A stretch of 19,660 bases of DNA from Pseudomonadota bacterium (GTDB lineage: Bacteria > Myxococcota_A > Polyangia > Polyangiales > Polyangiaceae), in NCBI GenBank assembly GCA_023431345.1, contig JAEYWK010000254.1, forward strand, positions 1 through 19,660, written 5' to 3'. A model generated the notes under the pieces. The model was not told the origin of the DNA and searched no databases. It saw only the letters and a list, made by a program, of their open reading frames with translations. Position 1 is the stretch's first letter. Every line of letters begins with the position of its first letter. The translations under genes were made by a program, and so were the position numbers. Positions 1 through 6,621 of this stretch are shown one piece after another.

Positions 1-396
1 GCGCTGCTCGCCTCCGAGATCAAGGCGGTCACCGGCAAGTCGCCGAGCGAGCACTACGCCGACCTCGAGGCCCGCCACGGCGCGTCCAGCTACGCCCGGG
101 TGGACGCCCCGGCCAACCGGGAGCAGAAGGCCAAGCTGGCCCGGCTCTCACCCTCCGACGTCACCGCGACCGAACTGGCCGGCGAGCCGATCACCGCCAT
201 CCTCACTCACGCTCCTGGCAACGGTGCGGCCATCGGCGGGTTGAAGGTGACCACCGCCTCGGCCTGGTTCGCCGCCCGCCCCTCGGGCACCGAGAACGTC
301 TACAAGATCTACGCCGAGAGCTTCCTGGGCGCCGAGCATCTCGGCCGCCTCGTCGAAGAAGCCAAGAGCTTGGTGTCGCAGGCTTTGTCGAGCTAG
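1..396 (+). CDS. pgm: Phosphoglucomutase, C-terminal part (5' end cut by the window)
   Basis: The reading frame is open from base 1 to a TAG at 394-396, giving the last 131 residues. The protein interconverts glucose-1-phosphate and glucose-6-phosphate in the cytosol, linking glycogen and sugar-nucleotide synthesis to glycolysis. The visible part is the C-terminal domain IV of the alpha-D-phosphohexomutase superfamily. It carries the phosphate-binding loop RPSGTEN (residues about 93-99 of the visible part), followed by VYKIYAESF, a combination typical of the E. coli Pgm type rather than the phosphomannomutase or GlmM types. The catalytic serine and metal-binding loop lie outside the window. 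pgi lies 1.6 kb away on the opposite strand, so the two are functionally related but not co-transcribed. I am confident of the family and fairly confident of the subtype. Confidence 0.93.
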   Translation, partial: ALLASEIKAVTGKSPSEHYADLEARHGASSYARVDAPANREQKAKLARLSPSDVTATELAGEPITAILTHAPGNGAAIGGLKVTTASAWFAARPSGTENVYKIYAESFLGAEHLGRLVEEAKSLVSQALSS

Positions 397-526
397 CTCG
401 CCGCCCCCGTAAAACGTGCCACGCCCAGCGTCAGCGGGATTGGCGTTGCCGCGGTTGGCCGCTCGGTGGCGTGGGGGCATTGTGATCATTTTGATCAATA
501 AAAACATGGGTTTAGATAGATAGCCC

Positions 527-538
527 CGGAGATCTCCG
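527..538. promoter_or_regulatory. Perfect 12-bp palindrome upstream of the small membrane protein gene
   Basis: CGGAGATCTCCG is its own reverse complement. It lies about 70 bp before the start codon at 606, in the 209-bp gap after pgm. Just upstream, 483-497 holds two TGATCA palindromes separated by TTT, and a weak -35-like TTGATC (491-496) lies 16 bp before TAGATA (513-518). That promoter pairing is poor and tentative. The palindrome could be an operator; no protein can be assigned to it from sequence alone. Confidence 0.35.
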
Positions 539-555
539 TGTGTGGCCCCTTGACG

Positions 556-593
556 CTATCGATCGATAGTCGCATGTGGCTATCGGTCGATAG
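556..593. promoter_or_regulatory. Tandem palindromic operator candidate (TetR-type)
   Basis: Two 14-bp palindromes stand 24 bp apart, centre to centre. The first, CTATCGATCGATAG (556-569), is a perfect dyad. The second, CTATCGGTCGATAG (580-593), differs from it at one central base. They end three bases before the Shine-Dalgarno sequence of the small membrane gene at 606, which is followed by a TetR-family gene. Paired 14-16 bp palindromes beside a tetR-type gene are the usual form of an autoregulatory operator, so I infer that the TetR-family protein encoded at 853 binds here. The repeat structure is seen directly; the partner is inference. Confidence 0.55.
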
Positions 594-595
594 TT

Positions 596-602
596 GGGAG
601 GA
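596..602 (+). promoter_or_regulatory. Strong ribosome binding site fixing the start at 606
   Basis: GGGAGGA contains a GGAGG core (597-601), four bases before the ATG at 606. It is among the best Shine-Dalgarno matches in the window and favours 606 over the in-frame ATG at 594, which lies upstream of it. It is also the main argument that the short downstream frame is a real gene. Confidence 0.6.
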
Positions 603-605
603 AGC

Positions 606-896
606 ATGGCTAGATCGAGGCACGATTCGAGGCAGCGCTACCCACTCCACGCCTTGCTGCTGGTCGCGGGGGCGGGCGTGCTCGTTCTCTTCAATCTGGT
701 GGTCGGGTTTCTGTTCATGGCGCTCGTTCCCCCCCTGATCCCGGTGTTCGTGTGCGTCTTGTTCGCCGGCGGCTGCTTGCTCGACAGCGCGCTGCAATAC
801 GCGACGAGGGTTTCCGTTCGCTTGCCTGCCGCTATGCTCCCTGCCGACCAGCATGAAGCGCAAGTCGGAAGGCGCGCCGCCCCGCGCGCAACGTGA
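606..896 (+). CDS. Small membrane protein, two predicted helices (unknown function)
   Basis: This frame encodes 96 residues. After a basic start (MARSRHDSRQR) come two hydrophobic stretches, about residues 14-37 and 40-58, separated by a Pro-Pro turn. The tail is polar and Arg/Ala-rich. This predicts a small two-helix inner-membrane protein. Support for it being real is the excellent ribosome binding site and the palindromic operator candidates directly upstream. The point against it is that the last 44 bases overlap the start of the TetR-family gene in another frame; the polar tail may simply be sequence read through that gene's 5' end. I do not recognise a family. As the first gene after the operator, it is the likely regulated target of the TetR-family protein, perhaps helping with transport or envelope stress, but that is inference only. 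Confidence 0.5.
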   Translation: MARSRHDSRQRYPLHALLLVAGAGVLVLFNLVVGFLFMALVPPLIPVFVCVLFAGGCLLDSALQYATRVSVRLPAAMLPADQHEAQVGRRAAPRAT

Positions 897-1533
897 CGGA
901 GAGGCACCCTCGCGTCGCGAGGAGGTGCTCGACGCCGGGCTCGAGCTGATCTCCGAGCACGGCGTAGCGGGCGCGTCCTTGCGCAAGCTGGCAGCCAAGC
1001 TGGGTATGAGTCAGCCCAGCCTCTACCATTACTTCGACAGTAAAGACGCGCTGGTACAGCAGATCATCGAGCACTGCGCCAGCCGCATGCTCGAGTCCGC
1101 GCTGCACGTGGAGTTTCCGCGCGGCATCGACGACATTCCGCGCTTCGCGCGCGACGCGGCGCTGTCGCTCTGGGCCACCGACCATCACCCGCGCTTCGTG
1201 CGCTTCATGTTCGTCGTCGCCATCGAGAATCCGGAGCATCGCTTGCGCATCCGGCGGGTGTTCGAGGAGCGACTGTATCCGGGCTTCAGCGCGCTGGCGG
1301 ACGCCTACGGTCGTGACGCGAGCGAGCGCGAAGACCTGCGCATGATCGTGCGCAGCATCGCCTACGCGATGGGGCTGGCGCTGCTGGAGGAGCGGGCCCT
1401 GTTCGGGGCCGAGGCGCCGAGCGAAGAGGCGCTTCGCCTGGGCGATTTCGTGGTGAAAGCTGCGGAGCGACTGCTCGCGAGCCGCGCCAGCTCAGGGCCG
1501 ATCACGGCACCCGCGGCCCGCGATCCGGGGTAG
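853..1533 (+). CDS. TetR-family transcriptional regulator
   Basis: The product has 226 residues. The N-terminal 20 or so are basic and disordered. Residues about 21-68 form the TetR DNA-binding domain: RREEVLDAGLELISEHG, then the helix-turn-helix with ASLRKLAAKLGMSQPSLYHYF at about 41-61 (the SLYHYFDSKDAL signature). The remainder is a helical ligand-binding and dimerisation domain with no recognisable ligand. The ATG at 853 has no good Shine-Dalgarno sequence and lies inside the preceding small membrane gene, suggesting translational coupling; a weak TATGCT at 833-838 could also make a nearly leaderless transcript. The HIT gene starts 12 bp after its stop, so the two are probably one operon. 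The tandem palindromes at 556-593 are the obvious operator candidates. Family is certain, target is inferred. Confidence 0.9.
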   Translation: MKRKSEGAPPRAQRDGEAPSRREEVLDAGLELISEHGVAGASLRKLAAKLGMSQPSLYHYFDSKDALVQQIIEHCASRMLESALHVEFPRGIDDIPRFARDAALSLWATDHHPRFVRFMFVVAIENPEHRLRIRRVFEERLYPGFSALADAYGRDASEREDLRMIVRSIAYAMGLALLEERALFGAEAPSEEALRLGDFVVKAAERLLASRASSGPITAPAARDPG

Positions 1534-1545
1534 GCTCGCAGGCTC

Positions 1546-1959
1546 ATGGCCGAGACCGTCTTCAGCAAGATCCTGCGCGGAGAAATCCCCTGCCACAAGC
1601 TGTACGAGGATGAGCGAGTGCTGGCGTTCCTCGACATTGCGCCGCTAGCGCGCGGGCACGCGGTCGTGATCCCGAAGGAGCCCGCGGAGACGCTCGATCT
1701 CCTGTCGGACGAGGCCGCGGCCGCGATCGGTCGCGTGCTGCCGCGGCTGTGCCGCGCGCTGCAAAGCGCGACGGGCACCAAAGACTTCAACGTCTTGCAG
1801 AACAACGGTCGCTCCGCGCATCAGGCCGTGGACCACGTACACTTTCACATCATCCCCAAGCCGAACGAGCGCGAAGGGCTCGGCGTCGAGTGGCCCGCCG
1901 GCAAGCTCGATCACGAAGCAGCCAAGGCCTTCGCCGAACGAGTCCGCGCGGCGCTGTAA
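1546..1959 (+). CDS. HIT-family (HINT-like) nucleotide phosphoramidase/hydrolase
   Basis: The product has 137 residues, close to the usual size of bacterial HINT proteins. It starts AETVFSKILRGEIPCHKLYEDE, the standard opening of the family. The histidine triad DHVHFHIIP is at about 96-104, with His97, His99 (the expected nucleophile) and His101. RGHAVVIPK at 37-44 and the NVLQNNG segment at 82-88 complete the nucleotide-binding site. Such enzymes hydrolyse AMP-lysine-type phosphoramidates and related nucleotide conjugates in the cytosol; the physiological substrate in bacteria is usually unknown. It begins 12 bp after the TetR-family gene and is probably co-transcribed with it. It ends tail to tail with pgi, and its last codons form one arm of a strong hairpin. 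Confidence 0.93.
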   Translation: MAETVFSKILRGEIPCHKLYEDERVLAFLDIAPLARGHAVVIPKEPAETLDLLSDEAAAAIGRVLPRLCRALQSATGTKDFNVLQNNGRSAHQAVDHVHFHIIPKPNEREGLGVEWPAGKLDHEAAKAFAERVRAAL

Positions 1960-1976
1960 GGCGCGCCGCGCGGACT
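1941..1976. terminator. Hairpin between the convergent HIT and pgi genes
   Basis: A perfect 14-bp stem pairs 1941-1954 with 1963-1976 around an 8-base loop. The left arm lies within the last codons of the HIT gene, and the loop contains its stop codon. pgi ends at 1986 from the other side. There is no T-run on either strand, so it may act as a bidirectional transcription block or mRNA end-protecting structure rather than a classical intrinsic terminator. Confidence 0.6.
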
Positions 1977-1985
1977 TCGCGGGCC

Positions 1986-3608
1986 CTAAGACGACTTGCG
2001 CGAGCGATAGCGGCGGATGAGAGCGTTGGTCGAGCTGTCGTGGGCGAGCGCGGGCTCGCTCGACGCTTCGAGCTCGTTGCCGATGCGCTTGGCGAGGACT
2101 TTGCCGAGCTCGACGCCCCACTGATCGAACGAGTTGAGGCCCCACACGACGCCTTGCACGAACACCTTGTGCTCGTAGAGCGCGACGAGCTTGCCGAGCG
2201 CGGCCGGGGTCAGCTCGTCGACGAGTATCGTGCTCGTGGGGCGGTTGCCGGCGAACGTCTTGTGGGTGACGAGCGAGTCGGGCACGCCCTCGGCCTTGAC
2301 CTCGGCGCTCGTCTTGCCGAACGCGAGCGCCTCGGTTTGCGCGAAGAAGTTCGCCATCAGCTGGTCGTGGTGATTGCCGAGCGGGTTGAGGCTGCGCACG
2401 AAGCCGATGAAGTCGCAGGGAATGAGCTTCGAGCCCTGGTGAATGAGCTGGTAGAACGCGTGCTGGCCGTTGGTGCCGGGTTGGCCCCAAATGATGGGGC
2501 CGGTTTGATAGCTGACCGGCTCGCCCGCGAGCGTCACGCTCTTGCCGTTGCTCTCCATGTCGAGCTGCTGCAGGTACGCGGGGAAGCGGCTGAGGTATTG
2601 ATCGTAGGGCAGCACCGCGTGCGACTCGGCGCCGAAGAAGTTGTTGTACCAGACCCCGAGCAAGCCGAGCAGCACGGGTAAGTTCTGCTCGAAGGGCGCG
2701 CGGCGGAAGTGCTCGTCGAGCTCGTGAAAGCCGCCCAGCATCTCGCGGAACTTCTCGGGGCCGATCGCGATCATCAACGAGAGACCGATCGCGGACGTGT
2801 AGCTGTAGCGGCCGCCAACCCAATCCCAGAAGCCGAACATGTTGGCGGGGTCGATTCCGAATTTGACGACCTCGGCCGCGTTCGTCGAGACGGCCACGAA
2901 GTGCTTGCGCACCGCGGCCTCGTCACCGAGCTCGTCGAGCAGCCAAGCTCGCGCGGTCTTGGCGTTCATGATCGTCTCGATCGTGGTGAACGTCTTGCTG
3001 CAGACGATGAACAGCGTCTCGGCCGCGTCGAGATCTTGCACCGCCTCCGCGAAGTCCGTCGCGTCCACGTTGGACACGAAGCGCACGGTGAGGCTGCGCT
3101 CCGAGTAGGCGCGCAGCGCGTCGTACGCCATGGCGGGGCCCAGGTCGGAGCCGCCGATGCCGACGTTGACGATGTTCTTGATGCGCTTGCCGGTGTGCCC
3201 GAGCCAGGCGCCGCTGCGGACCTTGTTCGCGAGCTCCGCCATCTTGTCGAGCACGGCGTGTACTTCCGGGACGACGTTCTTGCCGTCGACCGTGATCGTG
3301 GCGTCGGCGGGGGCTCGCAGCGCGACGTGCAGCACCGCTCGGTCTTCAGTGGCGTTGATCTTCTCGCCCGCGAACATGGCGTCGATGCGCTCGCGCAGCC
3401 CGACCGCTTTGGCGAGCGCGAGCAAGAGCGCGAGGGTCTCGTCCGTTACCCGATGCTTCGAGTAGTCGAGAAATAGCCCCGCTACGTCGAGCGTCAGGCG
3501 CTCACCCCGCTTGGGATCAGCCGCGAACAGCTCGCGCAGATGCACGTTCTTCTGCTGCTCGTAGTGTTCGCTGAGTGCCTGCCATTCGGGTCGCGCGGTG
3601 AGGGACAT
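1986..3608 (-). CDS. pgi: Glucose-6-phosphate isomerase
   Basis: The product has 540 residues, the length of long bacterial and eukaryotic-type PGI. It interconverts glucose-6-phosphate and fructose-6-phosphate in glycolysis and gluconeogenesis. Visible signatures include NVGIGGSDLGP (148-158), the sugar-phosphate loop SKTFTTIET (204-212), the MES motif with catalytic Glu352, GTNGQHAFYQLIHQG (378-392) with His383, and QWGVELGKVLAKRI (496-509) with catalytic Lys503. All key residues are present. An AAGGA ribosome binding site at 3616-3620, seven bases before the ATG, fixes the start. The endonuclease/exonuclease/phosphatase-family gene lies 100 bp upstream on the same strand, so read-through is possible, although the functions are unrelated. 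Confidence 0.98.
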   Translation of the reverse strand: MSLTARPEWQALSEHYEQQKNVHLRELFAADPKRGERLTLDVAGLFLDYSKHRVTDETLALLLALAKAVGLRERIDAMFAGEKINATEDRAVLHVALRAPADATITVDGKNVVPEVHAVLDKMAELANKVRSGAWLGHTGKRIKNIVNVGIGGSDLGPAMAYDALRAYSERSLTVRFVSNVDATDFAEAVQDLDAAETLFIVCSKTFTTIETIMNAKTARAWLLDELGDEAAVRKHFVAVSTNAAEVVKFGIDPANMFGFWDWVGGRYSYTSAIGLSLMIAIGPEKFREMLGGFHELDEHFRRAPFEQNLPVLLGLLGVWYNNFFGAESHAVLPYDQYLSRFPAYLQQLDMESNGKSVTLAGEPVSYQTGPIIWGQPGTNGQHAFYQLIHQGSKLIPCDFIGFVRSLNPLGNHHDQLMANFFAQTEALAFGKTSAEVKAEGVPDSLVTHKTFAGNRPTSTILVDELTPAALGKLVALYEHKVFVQGVVWGLNSFDQWGVELGKVLAKRIGNELEASSEPALAHDSSTNALIRRYRSRKSS

Positions 3609-3708
3609 GCGCGCATCCTTTCCATACCCAGGCCCGCGCGTGAAGCGCGACCTCGCTCGGACCTCCGTGCAATCGCCCCCACGATCGCCCTACCCGCGGG
3701 CGGCGCGG

Positions 3709-4485
3709 CTACTGGCCGGACGCGTGAGCAGATGCCGGAGGGTGGGTGCTCTCGTGAAGGGGCTGGATTTCGAGGTCGGCCACGATCGGCAGGTGATCGG
3801 AGGCGACCGTCGCGAGGCCGCTGCGGACGGGGTGGGCGCTCGTCACCTTGAGCGCGCCGCGGACCCAAAGGCCGTCGAGCGGGCGGAAGGGTAGGGCGGC
3901 CGGGAAGGTAGGCAAGAGCTTGCCAGCGCGCAGGAAGCCCTTCGGTTCGAGGAAGCGCTTGCCCAGCGACGCCCACACGTCGTTGAAATCCCCGCCGACG
4001 ATCAAGGGCGTGTCTTGATGCAGGTGCGCGAACGGGTGACAGGCCAGGAATGTTTCGAGTTGCTTCGCCCGCTCGTCGCCCGACAGACCCAGGTGCAGGT
4101 TGAACACGACGACGCTGCGCGTGCCTTGCTCGAGCTTGGCGTGGGCACGGGTTTGTACGAGGCCGCGGCGCTTGCGGCGACCGACGGTCAAGTCGATGCG
4201 AGACGAGTCGGTCAGAGGAAAGCGGCTCAAGATGGCGTTGCCGTAGCCGCCGACGCGGAAGCGATGCTCCGCGCCAAACGCCACGTGGCGCATGTCGAGC
4301 GCTTCCGACAGCTCCTCGAGCTGGTTATCCATCCCACAGCGGGGCATGCCCTCCGCTACTTCCTGAAGCAGCGCCAGATCGGGGTTGAGCTGCGCCAGCA
4401 CCGAAATAGTGCGTTCGAGGCGATAGCGTCGATCGACGCCGCCGATGCCCTTATGGATGTTCCAGGTGACGACGCGGAGCCGCAT
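3709..4485 (-). CDS. Endonuclease/exonuclease/phosphatase (EEP) superfamily protein
   Basis: The product has 258 residues. The metal-dependent DNase-I-like fold is shown by motifs in order: TWNIHKG (7-13, metal-site Asn9), LLQE (39-42, Glu42), GNAILSRFP (82-90), FNLHLG (128-133), GGDFND (164-169, catalytic Asp-Phe-Asn), RPLDGLW (201-207) and ASDHLPIVAD (228-237, catalytic Asp-His). All catalytic positions are intact. Members cut nucleic acids, phospholipid headgroups or inositol phosphates. The NIHKG start and PLDGLWV segment resemble the small bacterial EEP group sometimes linked to phospholipid metabolism, but the substrate cannot be read from sequence. There is no signal peptide, so it is likely cytosolic. 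It is divergent from the Ser/Thr kinase gene and lies 100 bp upstream of pgi. Confidence 0.88.
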   Translation of the reverse strand: MRLRVVTWNIHKGIGGVDRRYRLERTISVLAQLNPDLALLQEVAEGMPRCGMDNQLEELSEALDMRHVAFGAEHRFRVGGYGNAILSRFPLTDSSRIDLTVGRRKRRGLVQTRAHAKLEQGTRSVVVFNLHLGLSGDERAKQLETFLACHPFAHLHQDTPLIVGGDFNDVWASLGKRFLEPKGFLRAGKLLPTFPAALPFRPLDGLWVRGALKVTSAHPVRSGLATVASDHLPIVADLEIQPLHESTHPPASAHASGQ

Positions 4486-4499
4486 GGCCTGAGCCGCTA

Positions 4500-4528
4500 A
4501 GTATAGGCTATGCTTGGAGTTCGCCCAA
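4500..4528 (-). promoter_or_regulatory. Sigma70-like promoter candidate for the EEP gene
   Basis: Read on the minus strand, TTGGGC (4523-4528) is followed after 17 bp by TATACT (4500-4505). The -10 box matches five of six consensus bases, the -35 box only three. Transcription would start near 4493, leaving a leader of only about eight bases before the start codon at 4485. Confidence 0.4.
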
Positions 4529-4530
4529 GC
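4512..4530. promoter_or_regulatory. Inverted repeat in the divergent EEP/kinase promoter region
   Basis: GCTTGG (4512-4517) and CCAAGC (4525-4530) form a 6-bp dyad around a 7-base centre. The repeat overlaps the -35 box and spacer of the candidate EEP promoter and lies 24 bp before the kinase start codon, so a bound protein could affect both genes. It is short and may be chance. Confidence 0.25.
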
Positions 4531-4553
4531 CTGCTGCTTCGCGCTTTCGATAA

Positions 4554-5816
4554 ATGTCCGAGCCTTCGTTACCTGATTTGTCCGGCACGCTCGTGGCCGG
4601 CAAGTACCGAGTGGAGCGCTTGCTGGGGCAGGGCGGCATGGGGTCGGTGTGGGCGGGGCGGCACGTCACACTGGGTCAGCTCGTCGCGATCAAGTTCGTC
4701 CACCCGAAGCTGGCCGGAAGCGCAGAAGCCCGACGGCGCTTCGACAACGAAGCCAAAGCGGCGGCGCGCATCAAGAGCCGGCACGCCGTCGCGGTCTACG
4801 ATCACGGCGTGACGGAGGCGGGGCAGCCCTACATCGTGATGGAGTACCTCGAAGGTGAGGCGCTCGAGCGCGCGATTCGGCGGCGGGGCAAGCTGCCGTT
4901 CTCGGAGGTCGTGCAAATCGTGGCGCAGAGCGCGCGCGCTCTATCCGCTGCGCACGAAGCGCACGTCATTCATCGCGATCTCAAGCCCGACAACATCTTC
5001 CTGGCTCTCGATCCGGAGGCGGCCAAGCTCGGCTATAGCGTGAAGCTCGTCGACTTCGGCATCGCGAAGGTGGTGCAAGACGAAGCCGAGACCGGCGCGT
5101 CGTCGACGCAGGCGGGCATGGTGCTGGGCACGCCTCATTACATGAGCCCCGAGGCATTGACGGCCACGGCGCCCGTCGGCAAAGCGTCCGATATTTGGTC
5201 GCTCGGTGCCTGCGCGTTCGCCGCCGCCGTGGGGCGCGTGCCGTTCGAGGGCGACGCGATCGGCGACGTCGTGCTCAAGGTCTGCGCCTCGCCGTTGCCG
5301 GTGCCGTCGAAGCTCGACCCCTCCTTGCCGAAGGCGTTCGACGCTTGGTTCGCGAGGTGTTGCTCGCGCAGCGTCGCCGAGCGCTTCAAGAGCGCGGCCG
5401 AAGCGGCGGACGCGCTGATTCGGCTGGAGGAGTGGGGCCGCGCCGAGCGAGAGAACGTCGTCTACCAGTTTCGCCCCCTTCAGCCCAGCGTGGCGCTGTT
5501 GGACTTGGAGCAGGACCTGCAGCCGCCCAGCCGCGGCCGAATGCTGGCCGGCATCTTGGTGGGGGCATCACTGATGCTGGGCGCCCTGGGCTTTTACGTG
5601 GTGAAGCGCACCCGCGAAGCCGACGAGCTGGTGCGCCAGAGCCTCGCCAACGCGGCGGCCTCGGTGGAGGCCGAAAATGCCCGTAGGCTCGCGGAGGCGG
5701 AGCGAATGCGGGCTCTGCAGCTGGCGTCTTCGGCCGCGAAAGCCAGCGCTGCGCCCAGCGTCGCGCGCCCGGCCCGCAAACCCAAGCCCGCCTCCGCGCT
5801 CCGCGGATCGCCCTAG
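4554..5816 (+). CDS. Hanks-type Ser/Thr protein kinase with C-terminal membrane anchor
   Basis: The product has 420 residues. The kinase domain covers about 18-290: glycine loop GQGGMGSV (25-32), ATP-binding Lys47, Glu66, catalytic HRDLKPDN (140-147), DFG (167-169), activation-segment end GTPHYMSPE (192-200) and DIWSLG (213-218). All catalytic residues are intact, so it should be active. The RD motif implies control by activation-loop phosphorylation; Ser183, Ser184 and Thr185 are candidates. One transmembrane helix lies at about 330-350, followed by an Ala/Glu-rich, possibly coiled segment (352-395) and a basic Pro/Lys tail. With the kinase N-terminal, the domain faces the cytosol and the short tail the periplasm; no sensor domain such as PASTA is seen. 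frr follows after 54 bp and a PP2C phosphatase after that. The ATG has no clear Shine-Dalgarno sequence. Confidence 0.95.
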   Translation: MSEPSLPDLSGTLVAGKYRVERLLGQGGMGSVWAGRHVTLGQLVAIKFVHPKLAGSAEARRRFDNEAKAAARIKSRHAVAVYDHGVTEAGQPYIVMEYLEGEALERAIRRRGKLPFSEVVQIVAQSARALSAAHEAHVIHRDLKPDNIFLALDPEAAKLGYSVKLVDFGIAKVVQDEAETGASSTQAGMVLGTPHYMSPEALTATAPVGKASDIWSLGACAFAAAVGRVPFEGDAIGDVVLKVCASPLPVPSKLDPSLPKAFDAWFARCCSRSVAERFKSAAEAADALIRLEEWGRAERENVVYQFRPLQPSVALLDLEQDLQPPSRGRMLAGILVGASLMLGALGFYVVKRTREADELVRQSLANAAASVEAENARRLAEAERMRALQLASSAAKASAAPSVARPARKPKPASALRGSP

Positions 5817-5852
5817 GTCGTGATACTCGTCGCGAGCGGTGTTATACGACCT
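5815..5852. promoter_or_regulatory. Inverted repeat between the kinase gene and frr
   Basis: AGGTCGT (5815-5821) and ACGACCT (5846-5852) form a 7-bp dyad around a 24-base centre that itself contains CTCG/CGAG. It spans the kinase stop codon and ends before the frr ribosome binding site. It could be an mRNA structure or an operator; there is no T-run for a terminator. Confidence 0.3.
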
Positions 5853-5870
5853 GCTTCCGAGGTTTGCCCG

Positions 5871-6428
5871 ATGATTGACGACATCCTGACCGAGCTGAAG
5901 GCCTCCAGCGAAAAAGCCAAAGATGCGCTCAAGCGCGAGCTGTCGAAGCTGCGCACGGGCCGCGCGCACCCGGCCATGCTCGACCTGCTGCGCGTCGACT
6001 ACTACGGGCAATCGACGCCCATCGCGCAGATGGCGAGCGTCGGCGTGCCCGAGCCCCGCATGCTCACCGTGAAGCCCTGGGACAAGTCGGCGGTGCAGCC
6101 GATCGAGAAGGCGATTCGCGAGAGTGATTTGGGGCTGAATCCGCAGGTCGACGGTGATTTGATTCGCATTCCGATCCCCGCCTTGAGCGAGCAACGTCGC
6201 AAAGACTTGGTCAAGGTGGCCAAGAAGGCGGGTGAGGAGTGCAAGGTCGCGGTGCGCAAGGCGCGCCACGAAGCGCTCGACATGCTCAACGAGGTCAAGA
6301 CTGGCGGCGGCGCCAGCGAAGATGACGTCGAGCGCGCGAAGAAGAAGGTCGAAGAGGCCGTTGCCGAGGCCGGCAAGAGCATCGACGGCATCATCGACGC
6401 CAAGGAAAAGGAAATTCTGGCCATTTGA
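5871..6428 (+). CDS. frr: Ribosome recycling factor
   Basis: The product has 185 residues, exactly the typical RRF length. With EF-G it splits post-termination ribosomes in the cytosol. Recognisable segments are the KLRTGRAHPAMLD motif (about 27-39), VDYYGQSTPI, PEPRMLTVKPWDK, SDLGLNPQVDGDLIRIPIPALSEQRRKDLVK (107-137) and the long C-terminal helix of the triple-helix bundle. The frame is open 17 codons further upstream, but the ATG at 5871 is chosen because it gives the family length and has GAGG (5859-5862) eight bases ahead. In many bacteria frr follows pyrH; here its upstream neighbour is a protein kinase. Confidence 0.98.
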   Translation: MIDDILTELKASSEKAKDALKRELSKLRTGRAHPAMLDLLRVDYYGQSTPIAQMASVGVPEPRMLTVKPWDKSAVQPIEKAIRESDLGLNPQVDGDLIRIPIPALSEQRRKDLVKVAKKAGEECKVAVRKARHEALDMLNEVKTGGGASEDDVERAKKKVEEAVAEAGKSIDGIIDAKEKEILAI

Positions 6429-6429
6429 G

Positions 6430-6460
6430 GCCAGCGCTGCTCCGGCGCTTCGGCGCTGGC
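6430..6460 (+). terminator. Hairpin after frr
   Basis: GCCAGCGC (6430-6437) pairs perfectly with GCGCTGGC (6453-6460) around a 15-base loop, starting just after the frr stop. There is no T-run. Further on, 6473-6529 carries a second pair, GCGGGGCA and TGCCCCGC, and a repeated GGCCACGCGG, so the 193-bp gap before the PP2C gene is structured throughout. It is likely the end of the frr transcript. Confidence 0.4.
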
Positions 6461-6621
6461 GCAGCCCGGGGGCCACGCGGGGCATTCTCGGCCGATTGAG
6501 GTCAAAAGGTGCCCCGCCGGCCACGCGGTCGCCACGCGCTCGCGCCCGTTCGCTCCGAAGCCGCCTTGACACCCAGGGTAGCCCGTGAAATCGTGATGTA
6601 TTAGGCTGTTTTCGAGGGAAA

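Noticed and set aside
1645..2823. 392-codon open frame on the minus strand crossing HIT and pgi
   Set aside because: It is a shadow of two certain enzymes and extremely Arg-rich; both real genes have complete active sites.
6566..6604. TTGACA at 6566-6571 as a promoter for the PP2C gene
   Set aside because: The -35 box is perfect, but the only -10-like word, TATTAG at 6599-6604, is 27 bp away; no partner lies at 16-18 bp, so I did not call it.
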